In this document: positions 25,569 to 34,300 of the stretch, one piece after another | Layout: every line of letters starts with the position of its first letter | How positions within the stretch are numbered: position 1 is the first letter of the stretch | Assembly (NCBI GenBank): GCA_016722515.1 | Contig: JADKJE010000003.1 | Coordinates: 377,508-441,507 of the forward strand | Length of the DNA: 64,000 nucleotides | Direction of reading: 5' to 3' | DNA from: Alphaproteobacteria bacterium | GTDB taxonomy: Bacteria > Pseudomonadota > Alphaproteobacteria > Rickettsiales > JADKJE01 | Notes under the pieces: generated by a model | The model's input: the letters and a program-made list of their open reading frames with translations, nothing else | What the model was told of the DNA's origin: nothing | Database searches by the model: none | Made by a program: the position numbers and the translations under genes

Positions 25569-26416
25569 ACGATGGTTCATTTATTGTCTTAAATGATCGA
25601 TCTGTTATAGCCATTTCCGGTACTGATGCCCCTCAGTTTCTTCAGGGTATTATCACCAACGATATTCATAAAGTATCGCCAACTCAAACCATCTACGCGG
25701 CGTTTTTAACGCCGCAGGGAAAATTTCTTGCTGATTTTTTTATTCTCAAGCATCAGCAGGGTTTTTTAGTTGATATCCATCATTCATTGGTTACTTCACT
25801 GATTAAACGCTTCACTATGTATAGGCTGCGCGCCAATGTGGTGATAGAGGATGTCTCCAGCCAATATAAGGTTCTATGTCTGCCTGGAACGGTTTTGTCA
25901 GACCTTAAGCAGCAGCATTTAGGATTTACGACCACGCTGCCTGTTTCCCACGCGATTGCCTATATTGATCCCAGGGATGCTCGGTTAGGCACGCGGGTGA
26001 TGGTTTGCGAAGCACTTCTGCCCCCCCTTATGGATGGGTCTAATGCAGACGAATATGACCAGCTGCGCATTTCCCTAAAAATTCCCGAAGGCGTCAAAGA
26101 CATTATCCCCGAAACTTCCTTTCCCCTGGATTATGGACTTAAAGAATTGCATGCCATTGATTTTAAGAAAGGGTGTTATGTGGGGCAAGAGGTTACGGCG
26201 CGGACGGAATATAAGGGAAAGGTCAAAAAACATATTGTCGCAATCACCGGAGAAGCCTCCCTTCCGGCTGTAGGCGAGGTGATTTTAGATGAGGCTGTGC
26301 CCATTGGGGTGATGGGGTCTTCGTATGGAAAGGACGGATTGGCTTTAGTTAAAGAAGAAAATAGTCTTACTCAAGCAGTGACACATGCGGGCCAAAAACT
26401 CTCGATTAACTCGTGA
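25559..26416 (+). CDS. ygfZ: Folate-dependent Fe-S cluster maintenance protein YgfZ
   Basis: The 285-residue protein is a GcvT-like folate-binding protein of the YgfZ/IBA57 family. The signature KGCYVGQEV contains Cys206, and the N-terminal folate domain includes DAPQFLQGIITNDI. These proteins use tetrahydrofolate to help assemble or repair certain 4Fe-4S enzymes. The gene overlaps the small exported protein gene by 10 bases. FdxA upstream is also an Fe-S protein, but that may be chance. Confidence 0.9.
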   Translation: MPLNDGSFIVLNDRSVIAISGTDAPQFLQGIITNDIHKVSPTQTIYAAFLTPQGKFLADFFILKHQQGFLVDIHHSLVTSLIKRFTMYRLRANVVIEDVSSQYKVLCLPGTVLSDLKQQHLGFTTTLPVSHAIAYIDPRDARLGTRVMVCEALLPPLMDGSNADEYDQLRISLKIPEGVKDIIPETSFPLDYGLKELHAIDFKKGCYVGQEVTARTEYKGKVKKHIVAITGEASLPAVGEVILDEAVPIGVMGSSYGKDGLALVKEENSLTQAVTHAGQKLSINS

Positions 26417-26433
26417 TTCCCTATCTCCCCACG

Positions 26434-26486
26434 CCCCCAGAAAAACCGTGCCTATTCCCTCCTTGTCTTACATTTTAGGCTTCCTA
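26434..26486 (+). repeat. 53-bp direct repeat, left copy
   Basis: These 53 bases (from CCCCCAGAAAAACCGTGCC to TTAGGCTTCCTA) recur without mismatch at 31562-31614 in the same orientation. The left copy lies 17 bases after the ygfZ stop and 4 bases before the IS30-type element. The two copies bracket a 5.1-kb segment of mobile and effector-like DNA. Confidence 0.9.
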
Positions 26487-26490
26487 GGCT

Positions 26491-27413
26491 TGTTCTAAAA
26501 TGAAGTGCAACACCTTATGATGTTTGTTGTCAAAACAGATAATCAAAAAGATGTTGCGTATGAAAAGATATAACCATTTAAGTTATGATGAAAGAGTAAA
26601 GATATCTTAGCTGAAGCAATCTGCCGTCCAGTGTGTACCGTTTATCGGGAGCTAAAGCGCAATGAAGCCCCTCCGGGTCAATATTGGCCGGATACGGCGC
26701 ATCGCCTGGCAGCTGGCCGCCGTTGCCGTCAAGCACGACTCGACAAGGATATCAAGCTCCAGGAATGTGTTATGGAACACATGCAGAACCATTTCTGGAC
26801 ACCTGAGCAAATCGCCGGGTATCTTAAGCATGGTCAAACTGAACTAAAATCCATTTGTCACGAAACCATCTACCACTGGATTTATCAGGGTTCCAGACGA
26901 AAAGAAAAAATCTGGAAGTTCCTGCCACGGCATAAAGCAAAGCGGGGACTAAGGAAATCTAAAGGCGCTGGTGCTTCACGTATACCAAACAGAGTCTCTA
27001 TCCATTGACGTTGCAAACGCAATCCTTAACCTGCTAACCAAAATACCTCAAAAAGCACGCAAGTCGTTGACTTTGGATAATGGTGGTGAATTTACCCGTC
27101 ACCAGTTATGGGGTAAAGCACTGGACATCAAAACCTTCTTCTGCGACCCATATGCATCATGGCAAAGGGCGACGTCGAGAATACCAATGGAAGACTGCGA
27201 AGAGACTTACCCAGAAAACGAACATTCACACATACAACAAGGAGGATTTCAATGAGACCATTGATAACTATAACCTAACACCACGCAAAAAACTCAATTG
27301 GATAACTCCTCATGAGGCATTCCTAAAAAAATGTCAGAGGTTTGCACTTCAAACGTGAATGTGGCGTTGACTAACAAACACTTCAAGAAGATGTTTAACT
27401 TCACTTTAGAACA
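26491..27413 (+). mobile_element. Decayed IS30-family insertion sequence
   Basis: The element is delimited by inverted ends: TGTTCTAAAATGAAGT at 26491 and the complement of TGTTCTAAAGTGAAGT ending at 27413. At 923 bp it is shorter than typical IS30 elements. The transposase inside has deletions and several frame changes. No clear target duplication is visible beside the ends. Confidence 0.8.
26551..27358 (+). pseudogene. IS30-family transposase, multiply broken
   Basis: Pieces of an IS30 transposase occur in several frames. The helix-turn-helix start (YNHLSYDERVKIS) is interrupted by a stop. It continues with TVYRELKRNEAPPGQYWPDT and FWTPEQIAGYLKHGQ, HETIYHWIYQGSRR, then after a deletion LTLDNGGEFTRHQLWG. 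The last piece is TIDNYNLTPRKKLNWITPHE. The first catalytic Asp region is missing and the DNGGEF motif is in a different frame from the C-terminal part, so the enzyme cannot be made. Confidence 0.85.
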
Positions 27414-27511
27414 TGCCCATCTTTTAGTAAAAACAATATATTACTATAATTAATTAAATAATTATGATATAATATATTTATGTAGATACTAGTAAGGTGG
27501 CTATAAAGTAT

Positions 27512-28750
27512 ATGAATAAAAAGAAAAAAGATTCCGATTCCATTAAATTCCGCTCTTCATTCATGAAAAAATACATGAATAAACACAGAGGAAATCAAGA
27601 AGAGAGCCAAGCAATCGATAAAGCATTAACTAAAGCCATAAAATTAATGGATACGAATAACTATACCAAGCGTGCCCAAGGTCGGCGCATCATGCTTGAC
27701 GCCCTTGCTTTAGCTAAAGACACAGATGAGACAAAAATGAAACATGTGTTATCCACCATCAAACGCCATTTCATCGAAGACAAGAGTGACGGGAAAAAGA
27801 AGTACAGCCCCAATGATCTTGACTACGACCGCAATAGAATCTTGATGAAATTTTCATCACGGATGGGAGAGATTTTAGGCGATAAATGGAATCCAAAACT
27901 TAATAAAACCAATACACTTGTAAGATCCCTTAAGGATAAGTTTGGGTTTAAAAGAAGTAGTGAATATACCGCTAACAAGGAAGCTTTTTCAACAAATCTA
28001 AAAAATTTCCTTTCAAATGAAAATCACAATAATTCATTAGAAAAAGGTAATAAAGTTGATGAGATTCAGCCACGGTACTTTTCTCAGCGCATGTCTGTAT
28101 CCGTTTATCTTCAAACGCAGCCTCCCTCACTAGTAAAAAACACGAATCGACAAGAAGCTCTTGTTCAAAATATTCCTGTAAATACAGAAGTGCCATCACA
28201 GCAAGTGAATCAACAATTAAGAAATGAATCTTTAGCAATAATTCATTCCGCCTTGAGTAATTTACAGAGTAGTTCACCAAATTCTGAACTAGAGTATTTA
28301 AAAGTTGTTCGATCATTTCAGCAATTTGAGCGTGAGTCTGAAGGCCAGCCTATTCCTACAGAAGTTTACGATCAATTCATCGCAAAAGCTAACGATCTTG
28401 GAATGATATCCAAAGGGGTCTTAAGCGATCTTTCCGATCAAGCACTAATGGATAATTCAGAAAAAAGTGCATTTCTGCAGGATATCGTCGCTTATCATCA
28501 TGAGAAAATCGCTGTTAAAATCGCACCAGAAGATCAAATACCACCTCTAGGACCAAACTCATTTAAATCACCAATCAAGGATGCTTTTGAGCGCGATATT
28601 AATCAGTTAATAAAAGACAAAGAGACAGCCTATCTAGAATCTATTTTGAACTTCTTCCCTGACGTGCCTCAATCTAATCAAAATGAATTAAGCCAATCCA
28701 ACGCTAAAATGAGAAGGTTCACCCAACTGTGTCAGGGCTTAGTTTTTTAG
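27512..28750 (+). CDS. Effector-like protein, 5' part, cut by an IS
   Basis: This frame opens with a basic start (MNKKKKDSDSIKFRSS; ATG at 27512 with AAGG upstream; a GTG at 27497 is the alternative). It is helical and highly polar. Genuine sequence runs to base 28710; the last 13 codons belong to the inserted element. Residues about 270-390 form a domain (SAFLQDIVAYHHEKIAVKIA ... GPNSFKSPIKDAFERDINQL) that is repeated in the downstream part. Removing the IS and one target copy joins this frame in phase to the gene at 30152, giving one protein of about 750 residues. Function unknown. Confidence 0.65.
   Translation: MNKKKKDSDSIKFRSSFMKKYMNKHRGNQEESQAIDKALTKAIKLMDTNNYTKRAQGRRIMLDALALAKDTDETKMKHVLSTIKRHFIEDKSDGKKKYSPNDLDYDRNRILMKFSSRMGEILGDKWNPKLNKTNTLVRSLKDKFGFKRSSEYTANKEAFSTNLKNFLSNENHNNSLEKGNKVDEIQPRYFSQRMSVSVYLQTQPPSLVKNTNRQEALVQNIPVNTEVPSQQVNQQLRNESLAIIHSALSNLQSSSPNSELEYLKVVRSFQQFERESEGQPIPTEVYDQFIAKANDLGMISKGVLSDLSDQALMDNSEKSAFLQDIVAYHHEKIAVKIAPEDQIPPLGPNSFKSPIKDAFERDINQLIKDKETAYLESILNFFPDVPQSNQNELSQSNAKMRRFTQLCQGLVF
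28702..28710 (+). repeat. 9-bp target-site duplication, left
   Basis: CGCTAAAAT directly precedes the left end of the IS256-family element and is repeated exactly at 30085-30093 on its right side. Confidence 0.88.
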
Positions 28751-30084
28751 GTCTATGACCACACGGTCTCCAAAGTATATATGCAACTGAGAAATGGTCA
28801 ATGCCCAATTTTGGATGGGATGAGTCCATTTTTCTTTAATGCGTTCTATGGCGCAGAATAGCTGTTTAAACAGTGCATTTTCACTTGTAAATGCACCCTT
28901 GGTTTTCGTGTATTTTCTGACCTGTCGATGAAAGCCCTCAATGGCATTGGTGGTATAAATCATCTTGCGTATTTCAGCGGAATACTTAAAATACGCGGAC
29001 AAATGGTGCCAATTATTATTCCATGATTTGAGGACAGCGGGATATTTTGTCCCCCATTTTTCGTCTAGTTTCAACAGGTTATACTCTGCAGCATCTTTGG
29101 AAGGTGCCTTATAAACATCCTTTAAATCACCCATAAATTCCTTTTGATCACGACTGGCTACATATTTTAGGGAATTACGAATCTGATGCACAATACAGAG
29201 TTGGATTTCAGTGTGGAAATAGTGTATTTATGGCTTCAGGAAAACCTTTCAGACCATCGATGCAGGCTATAAGTATGTCCTTTACGCCACGCTGCCTCAA
29301 GTCGTTTAGTACTCCCAACCAAAAGTTTGCCCCTTCACTTTCTGCAGCATAAAAGCCAAGAATCTCCTTATGCCCGTCCTTATCTATGCCCAGGATATTA
29401 TAGATGACTTTCGTTTTAACTTCGCCACCCTCACGGGTTTTAAAAAACATCGCATCAAGGAAGACAATCGGGTAAAGCGCTTCCAGTGGTCGACTTCGCC
29501 ATTCCGCAATCAGTGGAATCAACTTGTCAGTTACTGCGCTTATCGTAGCGGGAGAAGCCTCATACGCATACATATCCTTCACGTGACCGGAGATTTTCAG
29601 CATAGCTCATGCCAAGCCCAAACAACGCCAGGATCTTGCTATCCAATTCATCGGTAAGTACCGTCTGTCGTTTCTTCACAAGCTGGGGATCAAAGCTCGA
29701 TTCACGATCGCGGGGAGTCACAAGCTCAAATGTCCCATGCTCGCTACGCATCGTCTTGGTGCTCTTTCCGTTCCTACGGTTTGTGTGGGAAGGCACTAAA
29801 GTAGGTTCGGCATGATAAACCCTTTTATCTCCTTCAACACTCAGATGTGATTCAAGTTCCCCTTCTAAAACCGCCTCCAGGGCTCCCTTGATCACAGAGG
29901 TCAAAACACCTCCTTCACCCATCAGGGATTTACCAGATCTGATCGACGCGATGATCTCCTGTTGCAATGGGGTTAATTCGGGGACACGGCTTTTTCTTTT
30001 TGTTTGTTTCTTCATAATCAGTTTCTCCTGTTGCGCTGTTATATACAGCTATTGATGAAACTGACACAGTTATTTAAACACTCC
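28711..30084 (-). mobile_element. IS256-family insertion sequence
   Basis: The 1374-bp element has imperfect terminal inverted repeats sharing AACTGTGTCAG at their inner ends, and a 9-bp target duplication (CGCTAAAAT). Both features are typical of IS256. The transposase is on the minus strand. It is inserted inside the effector-like gene whose halves are at 27512 and 30152. Confidence 0.92.
28739..30015 (-). pseudogene. IS256-family (Mutator) transposase, two frameshifts
   Basis: Three consecutive frames (30015-29560, 29603-29208, 29191-28739) together give a nearly complete Mutator-type transposase. Catalytic acids are found in YPIVFLDAMFF, IACIDGLKGF and TTNAIEGFHRQVRK, one of them in the last frame. 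Frameshifts fall near 29590 and 29200. Either the copy is dead or these are sequencing errors. The N-terminal SLMGEGGVLTSVIKGALEA and the CxxH-like CIVHQIRNSLKYV motifs are typical of the family. Confidence 0.9.
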
Positions 30085-30093
30085 CGCTAAAAT
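30085..30093 (+). repeat. 9-bp target-site duplication, right
   Basis: CGCTAAAAT, identical to 28702-28710, lies directly after the right end of the IS256-family element. Confidence 0.88.
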
Positions 30094-30151
30094 TGCCGTA
30101 AATATCTCATCCGATACATCGCACAATCCACAGCAATTTGAAGAAGATACC

Positions 30152-31150
30152 TTGAGTAACATTAACACTACTATGAAGGATTCTCCTGAACATGCCGAAA
30201 GTAATATCCGAGCCCTTGAACGCTTACAGCGATATGGGCAAGAGTTTAAAGATTATCCTCTGATGTTACCAAACGATGAATATTATCATCAAATAATCGT
30301 GAAGGCTCAAAATTCGGGAATTATACCCCAGCACGTTTCAAATCATGCTTCTTATCAAGCATCGATGGATACACCGGAACACAAAAGTGAACTATTGCAA
30401 GATATTGTCGCTCATTATCATTTTAAAAGCGCCCTTGAAAAACTACCGGCAGATGAAGTTGCCGTTCCGCTGGAACCAGACACATTTAAATCACCAAGTA
30501 GGAATGCTTTTGAGCACGATATTAATCAATTATTACAAGTTAGAATGGATGCTCAACTTGAATCTATCTTGAAAATTACTGCTTCTGAATCCAACATTCA
30601 TAATCAGCGGCAAATTGCTTTTGTATCAGAAGTTCCTAAAAGGCCAGCTGTACCTCAACAACCAAAATATCCGGAGCGAATTGCTTTTGAATCCGCCGTT
30701 CCTAAAAGGCCAGCTGTACCTCAACAACCAAAATATCCGGAGCGAATTGCTTTTGAATCCGCCGTTCCTAAAAGGCCAGCTGTACCTCAACAACCACAAC
30801 ATCCGATGATACGTCCTCTTGAATACAACATTACTAATAATCCGCAAATTGCTTCTGATTACGACACTTCTATTCCGTGGTACATTGCTTTTGAATACAA
30901 CACTCTTAATCAGCCGCGAATTGCTTTTGAAAACCAAACGCAATCCCCTGGAACCAAAAAACTTCAAGGGTCAATGTCTGATTTGCTTAATGAACAAGAC
31001 GGTCTCGATAAGCTTATGGTGCTCAAAGATAATAAAATAAGAAAAATTGAAGAAAATACAAATAAAAAAACAGTTAAATCTCTATCAAGATCTTCGTCCT
31101 ATCCAAATTTAAAGTCACCTTCAAATGGGGGGAATTCTTTCTCCAAATGA
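30152..31150 (+). CDS. Effector-like protein, 3' part, with proline-rich repeats
   Basis: The frame is open from the IS junction at 30093; the TTG at 30152 is only the first possible start, so this is best read as the distal half of the interrupted gene. Its first 140 residues repeat the domain of the 5' part (SELLQDIVAHYHFKSALEKL ... PDTFKSPSRNAFEHDINQLL). Three 22-residue proline-rich repeats and degenerate further copies follow (IAFEYN, IAFENQ). The protein ends in a Lys/Ser-rich tail. The repeated PKRPAVPQQP resembles SH3-binding PxxP sequences, suggesting but not proving a host-directed protein. Confidence 0.6.
   Translation: MSNINTTMKDSPEHAESNIRALERLQRYGQEFKDYPLMLPNDEYYHQIIVKAQNSGIIPQHVSNHASYQASMDTPEHKSELLQDIVAHYHFKSALEKLPADEVAVPLEPDTFKSPSRNAFEHDINQLLQVRMDAQLESILKITASESNIHNQRQIAFVSEVPKRPAVPQQPKYPERIAFESAVPKRPAVPQQPKYPERIAFESAVPKRPAVPQQPQHPMIRPLEYNITNNPQIASDYDTSIPWYIAFEYNTLNQPRIAFENQTQSPGTKKLQGSMSDLLNEQDGLDKLMVLKDNKIRKIEENTNKKTVKSLSRSSSYPNLKSPSNGGNSFSK
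30614..30811 (+). repeat. Three tandem 66-bp repeats
   Basis: Units start at 30614, 30680 and 30746, each encoding 22 residues of the pattern IAFESAVPKRPAVPQQPKYP plus two more. Units 1 and 2 are identical apart from the fourth to sixth codons, and unit 3 differs from unit 2 at its 3' end. The period is a multiple of three, so copy-number change would keep the frame. Confidence 0.9.
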
Positions 31151-31204
31151 CTTAAGATAGAACCTGCTTCTGTTCCACAGGTCAATGTATAAAAGGTAAA
31201 TCAA

Positions 31205-31468
31205 ATGGCAAGTACCCAAAACTGGCGCTCTCGCGTAATTAAAGAGCATGGTCATGCTTATACGCAGGTAGAGTGGCGTGAGAATGATGATTCGATTAAA
31301 GAAACGGCTCTTAGATTAGGAATGACCGTAGATCGTTATAAAAATGCACAAGCATCTGTCATGGCCGATTTTAATGAATATCTGCGTCAGAATGTGATTC
31401 TTGTTCAAGTCGGTCAACTCGATGAAGTTTATGGGCAATTTGTAGCACAAATCCAAGCCCATCAGTAA
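31205..31468 (+). CDS. Small hypothetical protein
   Basis: An 87-residue, soluble, helical protein. AAGG eight bases before the ATG is a usable ribosome binding site. The segment SIKETALRLGMTVDRYKNAQ looks like a helix-turn-helix, but no family is recognised. It lies 54 bases after the proline-rich gene on the same strand and inside the segment bounded by the 53-bp repeats. Confidence 0.55.
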   Translation: MASTQNWRSRVIKEHGHAYTQVEWRENDDSIKETALRLGMTVDRYKNAQASVMADFNEYLRQNVILVQVGQLDEVYGQFVAQIQAHQ

Positions 31469-31561
31469 GCGCTCATACCCTTGTGTCATTCCATGAAGGA
31501 ATGATTCCACCGCTTTATAGGCATTTCCATGACGGGTTTCATATTTTAAAATCCCCCTCCC

Positions 31562-31614
31562 CCCCCAGAAAAACCGTGCCTATTCCCTCCTTGTCTTACA
31601 TTTTAGGCTTCCTA
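31562..31614 (+). repeat. 53-bp direct repeat, right copy
   Basis: Identical over 53 bases to 26434-26486 and in the same orientation. It is preceded here by a longer C-run and by a hairpin (TCATTCC ATGAA GGAATGA) at about 31482. Confidence 0.9.
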
Positions 31615-31712
31615 TTCTTTGCTGTGGACTAAAAAATGTTAAAAAATGATGCGTAATATTAAAAATATGTTAAAGTGGCTGATAAACTTAACTCTTTTAC
31701 TAAGGATATAAC

Positions 31713-32522
31713 ATGCCTCTAACAATTACATTTCGCGAAGAGGGTGCTAATGCACCAATCGAACAATTTAGAGAAGAAAATAGCATCTCCATACTCGTTA
31801 ACCCGTGCAATAGTAAATGTTGGGGAGGTAGCGGTTTAGCAAACCAAATACAGAAAGATAGCATTAAAAAAATATTTAAAGCGGCCATTAACGAAGCCAA
31901 AGATAATTCTTCTCATCGATATAAGCATCTTCTTTGGGGAAACATCATACCTGTCACCCAAAATATAATTACCCCAGCCTCAGGTAAAATAGCCGAGCAC
32001 TTTGATTTAGTTTGCTCAGCAGTTACACCTAATTATAATGTAAAGGGTTTGAGTGAATATAAAGGAACCAAGACGAAATTCGATGACCAACAGGCACTTA
32101 ATGCAACCGGCTCAAACGTCGTAAGCAATTGTCTCGCAGCCAATCCCAATAAAACTACTTTCAATTTTTCATTCCCTCTTATGAGTGCTGGTCGTTTCGC
32201 AGGCAAATACACGCCTTCCAAAGCTATAGACGCTGATAATAATAGCTATGCCATGACAATCATATCCGTGGAAAATCTCGTCGAGGAGTTTTCTCATTCT
32301 CCGTATAATATTAATATTTTTGTTAGCTGTTATGGTCATGACGTATTCATGGAGTTAAGTCGAAGAGCAGCTCAAAGTGACCTCATAAGATGTTGCCTTA
32401 ATAAAACGGGAAATCAGCCCGCCCGTTCTGAAGAAAATTTAGAAAGACGTAATTCTTTTGCCGAAGCAGAGAATCAAAGAAGGCAGTTCCAGTCCAACGT
32501 ACAGGAAATAAAGGTTGCTTAA
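31713..32522 (+). CDS. Macro-domain-like protein
   Basis: The 269-residue protein resembles a macro domain in residues about 20-200. ILVNPCNSKCWGGSGLANQI (28-47) matches the ADP-ribose-binding loop that usually reads VNAAN...GGGV. A strand with DLVCSAVTPNY follows, and then FSFPLMSAGRFAGKYTPSKA, which corresponds to the second phosphate loop (PxxSxGxxG). Macro domains bind ADP-ribose and many remove it from proteins or nucleic acids. The replacement of the usual second Asn-Ala-Ala by Pro-Cys makes catalytic activity uncertain. The last 70 residues are a polar helical tail. AAGGA precedes the ATG. It may act on host or phage ADP-ribosylation, which is inference. Confidence 0.6.
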   Translation: MPLTITFREEGANAPIEQFREENSISILVNPCNSKCWGGSGLANQIQKDSIKKIFKAAINEAKDNSSHRYKHLLWGNIIPVTQNIITPASGKIAEHFDLVCSAVTPNYNVKGLSEYKGTKTKFDDQQALNATGSNVVSNCLAANPNKTTFNFSFPLMSAGRFAGKYTPSKAIDADNNSYAMTIISVENLVEEFSHSPYNINIFVSCYGHDVFMELSRRAAQSDLIRCCLNKTGNQPARSEENLERRNSFAEAENQRRQFQSNVQEIKVA

Positions 32523-32533
32523 AAAGTCGACAA

Positions 32534-32617
32534 ACCAGAGCGATTCCTATCTCACCCAGCAAAAGACTCCGAACTCGGGTTATGTGTTTAATGTGTATTT
32601 AAAGGAATCGCCCTGGT
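32534..32617. repeat. Palindromic element between convergent genes
   Basis: Fifteen-base arms (ACCAGAGCGATTCCT and AGGAATCGCCCTGGT, one mismatch) enclose 54 bases with a short inner hairpin (CCGAACTCGG). It fills the space between the macro-domain gene and the convergent NDUFAF6-like gene. It could act as a bidirectional terminator or be a small mobile palindrome. Confidence 0.7.
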
Positions 32618-32629
32618 CACGCATTTCGA

Positions 32630-33478
32630 TTAATAACGCTTAACCAAGCCATTCAGATACAGCTTCATATAGGTGAATACCCCTAATGACCGTGGGTAAA
32701 TAGAATAGGTTGAGTAACCGTATTTCTTCATAAGCCTGATAGAATCATCAACAAGACAGCCATGAAACAAGATGGGAAGCGCAGCTGGATCACTGTATTT
32801 CCTGTAACTGCGAGCTTGAGATAACTGGGCTTTAGCACGGTTAATCAAGAAGAGGGTGATTTCTTTAACAATGCGTTTATTTTCAGCAAGCGGAGCTTCA
32901 TCGGCATTAATTTCTGCTTCTGTTAATAAGTCTCTGGGCAGCATGATGCACTGTTTACGTGCCATCATTGGTGCTTTTAATAATAGATCCAGGTGGCCAT
33001 AAGCAAGAGCCATGTGATGTATCGCCTGCTGGGTTGATTGTTCAAAATTTCCTAAGAGTGCCGCCGCAAGAGCCAATATGCTGCTATATTTGTTGGCTAT
33101 AAATTGTTCCAGCTCCGCCAAATTATCGGGCACAAAACCATCCATTTCCTGCTCACAGGCACTTAAGAATGTTTCAAATGCAGCCTGTGGCAATGTACCT
33201 ATTTTTTTCTGCTTTGCCAGCATGGCAAGAAAAGGATGATCAGGGCTATTCCCCTGATACGTGGCATCGATGGCTTCACGCCACCATTGAATACGGATAT
33301 GCCCAAGCATCGGTTCAGAAACCTTATACTTGATTTCATCCATCTCCTCTACCCATATAAAAAACTGCACCAGCCACTCGCGTTGCGACGGTTGGGCAAA
33401 TAAACAACAAACATAACGGCCGAAATGATCGCGCCTCAAACTATTCATACTGGTATTGGATAGCGATATATTATTCAT
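32630..33478 (-). CDS. Squalene/phytoene synthase-family protein, NDUFAF6-like
   Basis: The 282-residue protein belongs to the trans-isoprenyl synthase family. It shows HIRIQWWREAIDATYQG and the family helices, but the two Asp-rich substrate motifs (DxxxD) are not recognisable. This is the pattern of the NDUFAF6-like branch, linked in mitochondria and alphaproteobacteria to complex I assembly rather than to squalene synthesis. It overlaps the hydrolase gene by 4 bases (ATGA), so the two are translationally coupled. No carotenoid or hopanoid genes are nearby. Confidence 0.75.
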   Translation of the reverse strand: MNNISLSNTSMNSLRRDHFGRYVCCLFAQPSQREWLVQFFIWVEEMDEIKYKVSEPMLGHIRIQWWREAIDATYQGNSPDHPFLAMLAKQKKIGTLPQAAFETFLSACEQEMDGFVPDNLAELEQFIANKYSSILALAAALLGNFEQSTQQAIHHMALAYGHLDLLLKAPMMARKQCIMLPRDLLTEAEINADEAPLAENKRIVKEITLFLINRAKAQLSQARSYRKYSDPAALPILFHGCLVDDSIRLMKKYGYSTYSIYPRSLGVFTYMKLYLNGLVKRY

Positions 33479-34230
33479 AGTGACTCGATTGTTTCTATAA
33501 GAAGTTGTATATCTTCGGCCGATGACATGCGGTGGTCACCTTGCTTGCATAAGATGGTCCGCACATCCGTGGATTCTAAATCATGGCTTAACTGTAACGA
33601 AAGTTGATAGGGCACATCATTGTCTTTCATGCCGTGTATCAGGCGCACTGGGCATTGCAAGGCAATAGGCTTATGCAATAAAACATGATTGCGCCCCTCC
33701 TCTATCAATTTCCAGCTAATCGGATAAGGGCTTTCGCCATATTCTGATTTCAGTGTATATATTCCTTTGGAAGTAAGTTCCTGTTTGATTGGCTCATCCA
33801 TCAAATCCCACATAAGCAATTCGGTAAAATCAGGAGCTGAAGCAATACCAACCAATGCTTGCACACGCTCGCTGCGCTGTAAGGCAAGCAATAACATCAG
33901 CCACCCTCCCATGCTTGAGCCAACGACAATGACCGGTCCAGCCGTTAACTGATCAAAGATGGTCAGCACATTCGCAAGCCACAGACCAATCGTGCCATCG
34001 GTGAATTTACCTGATGATGCACCGTGCCCCACATAATCAAAGCGGATAAACGAACGGTTATTGGTTTGCGCCCATTGATGGAGCGCCTGGGCTTTGGTGC
34101 CATTCATATCCGACATAAAGCCACCCAAAAAAAGGACAGTTGGCTTGGGTGATTGTCCTTCAACACGGCTATAAGCCAGGACGTGGCCATCGTTGGTATT
34201 AATTTTAGCGATGCTTGAAGTCTGTGCCAA
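33475..34230 (-). CDS. Alpha/beta hydrolase, ABHD10-like
   Basis: The 251-residue protein has a complete alpha/beta-hydrolase triad. The nucleophile elbow is GSSMGG with Ser106, the acid is Asp203 or Asp205 in HGMKDNDVP, and the base is His233 in GDHRMSS. The oxyanion segment FLGGFMSDMNGTKA and the RFDYVGHGASSG motif are typical of the ABHD10 branch, known in mitochondria as an acyl-thioesterase. The bacterial substrate is unknown. It is the first gene of a two-gene operon with the NDUFAF6-like gene. Confidence 0.85.
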   Translation of the reverse strand: MAQTSSIAKINTNDGHVLAYSRVEGQSPKPTVLFLGGFMSDMNGTKAQALHQWAQTNNRSFIRFDYVGHGASSGKFTDGTIGLWLANVLTIFDQLTAGPVIVVGSSMGGWLMLLLALQRSERVQALVGIASAPDFTELLMWDLMDEPIKQELTSKGIYTLKSEYGESPYPISWKLIEEGRNHVLLHKPIALQCPVRLIHGMKDNDVPYQLSLQLSHDLESTDVRTILCKQGDHRMSSAEDIQLLIETIESL

Positions 34231-34300
34231 TTTGCTATTCCTATGGAATTGATAACATGATACGCTAGAGGTTTGATCTATCTTGTCTAAGGGGTTTATG

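Noticed and set aside
32630..33478. Squalene or phytoene synthase activity
   Set aside because: The Asp-rich substrate-binding motifs are missing and no isoprenoid pathway genes are adjacent; the NDUFAF6-like branch fits better.
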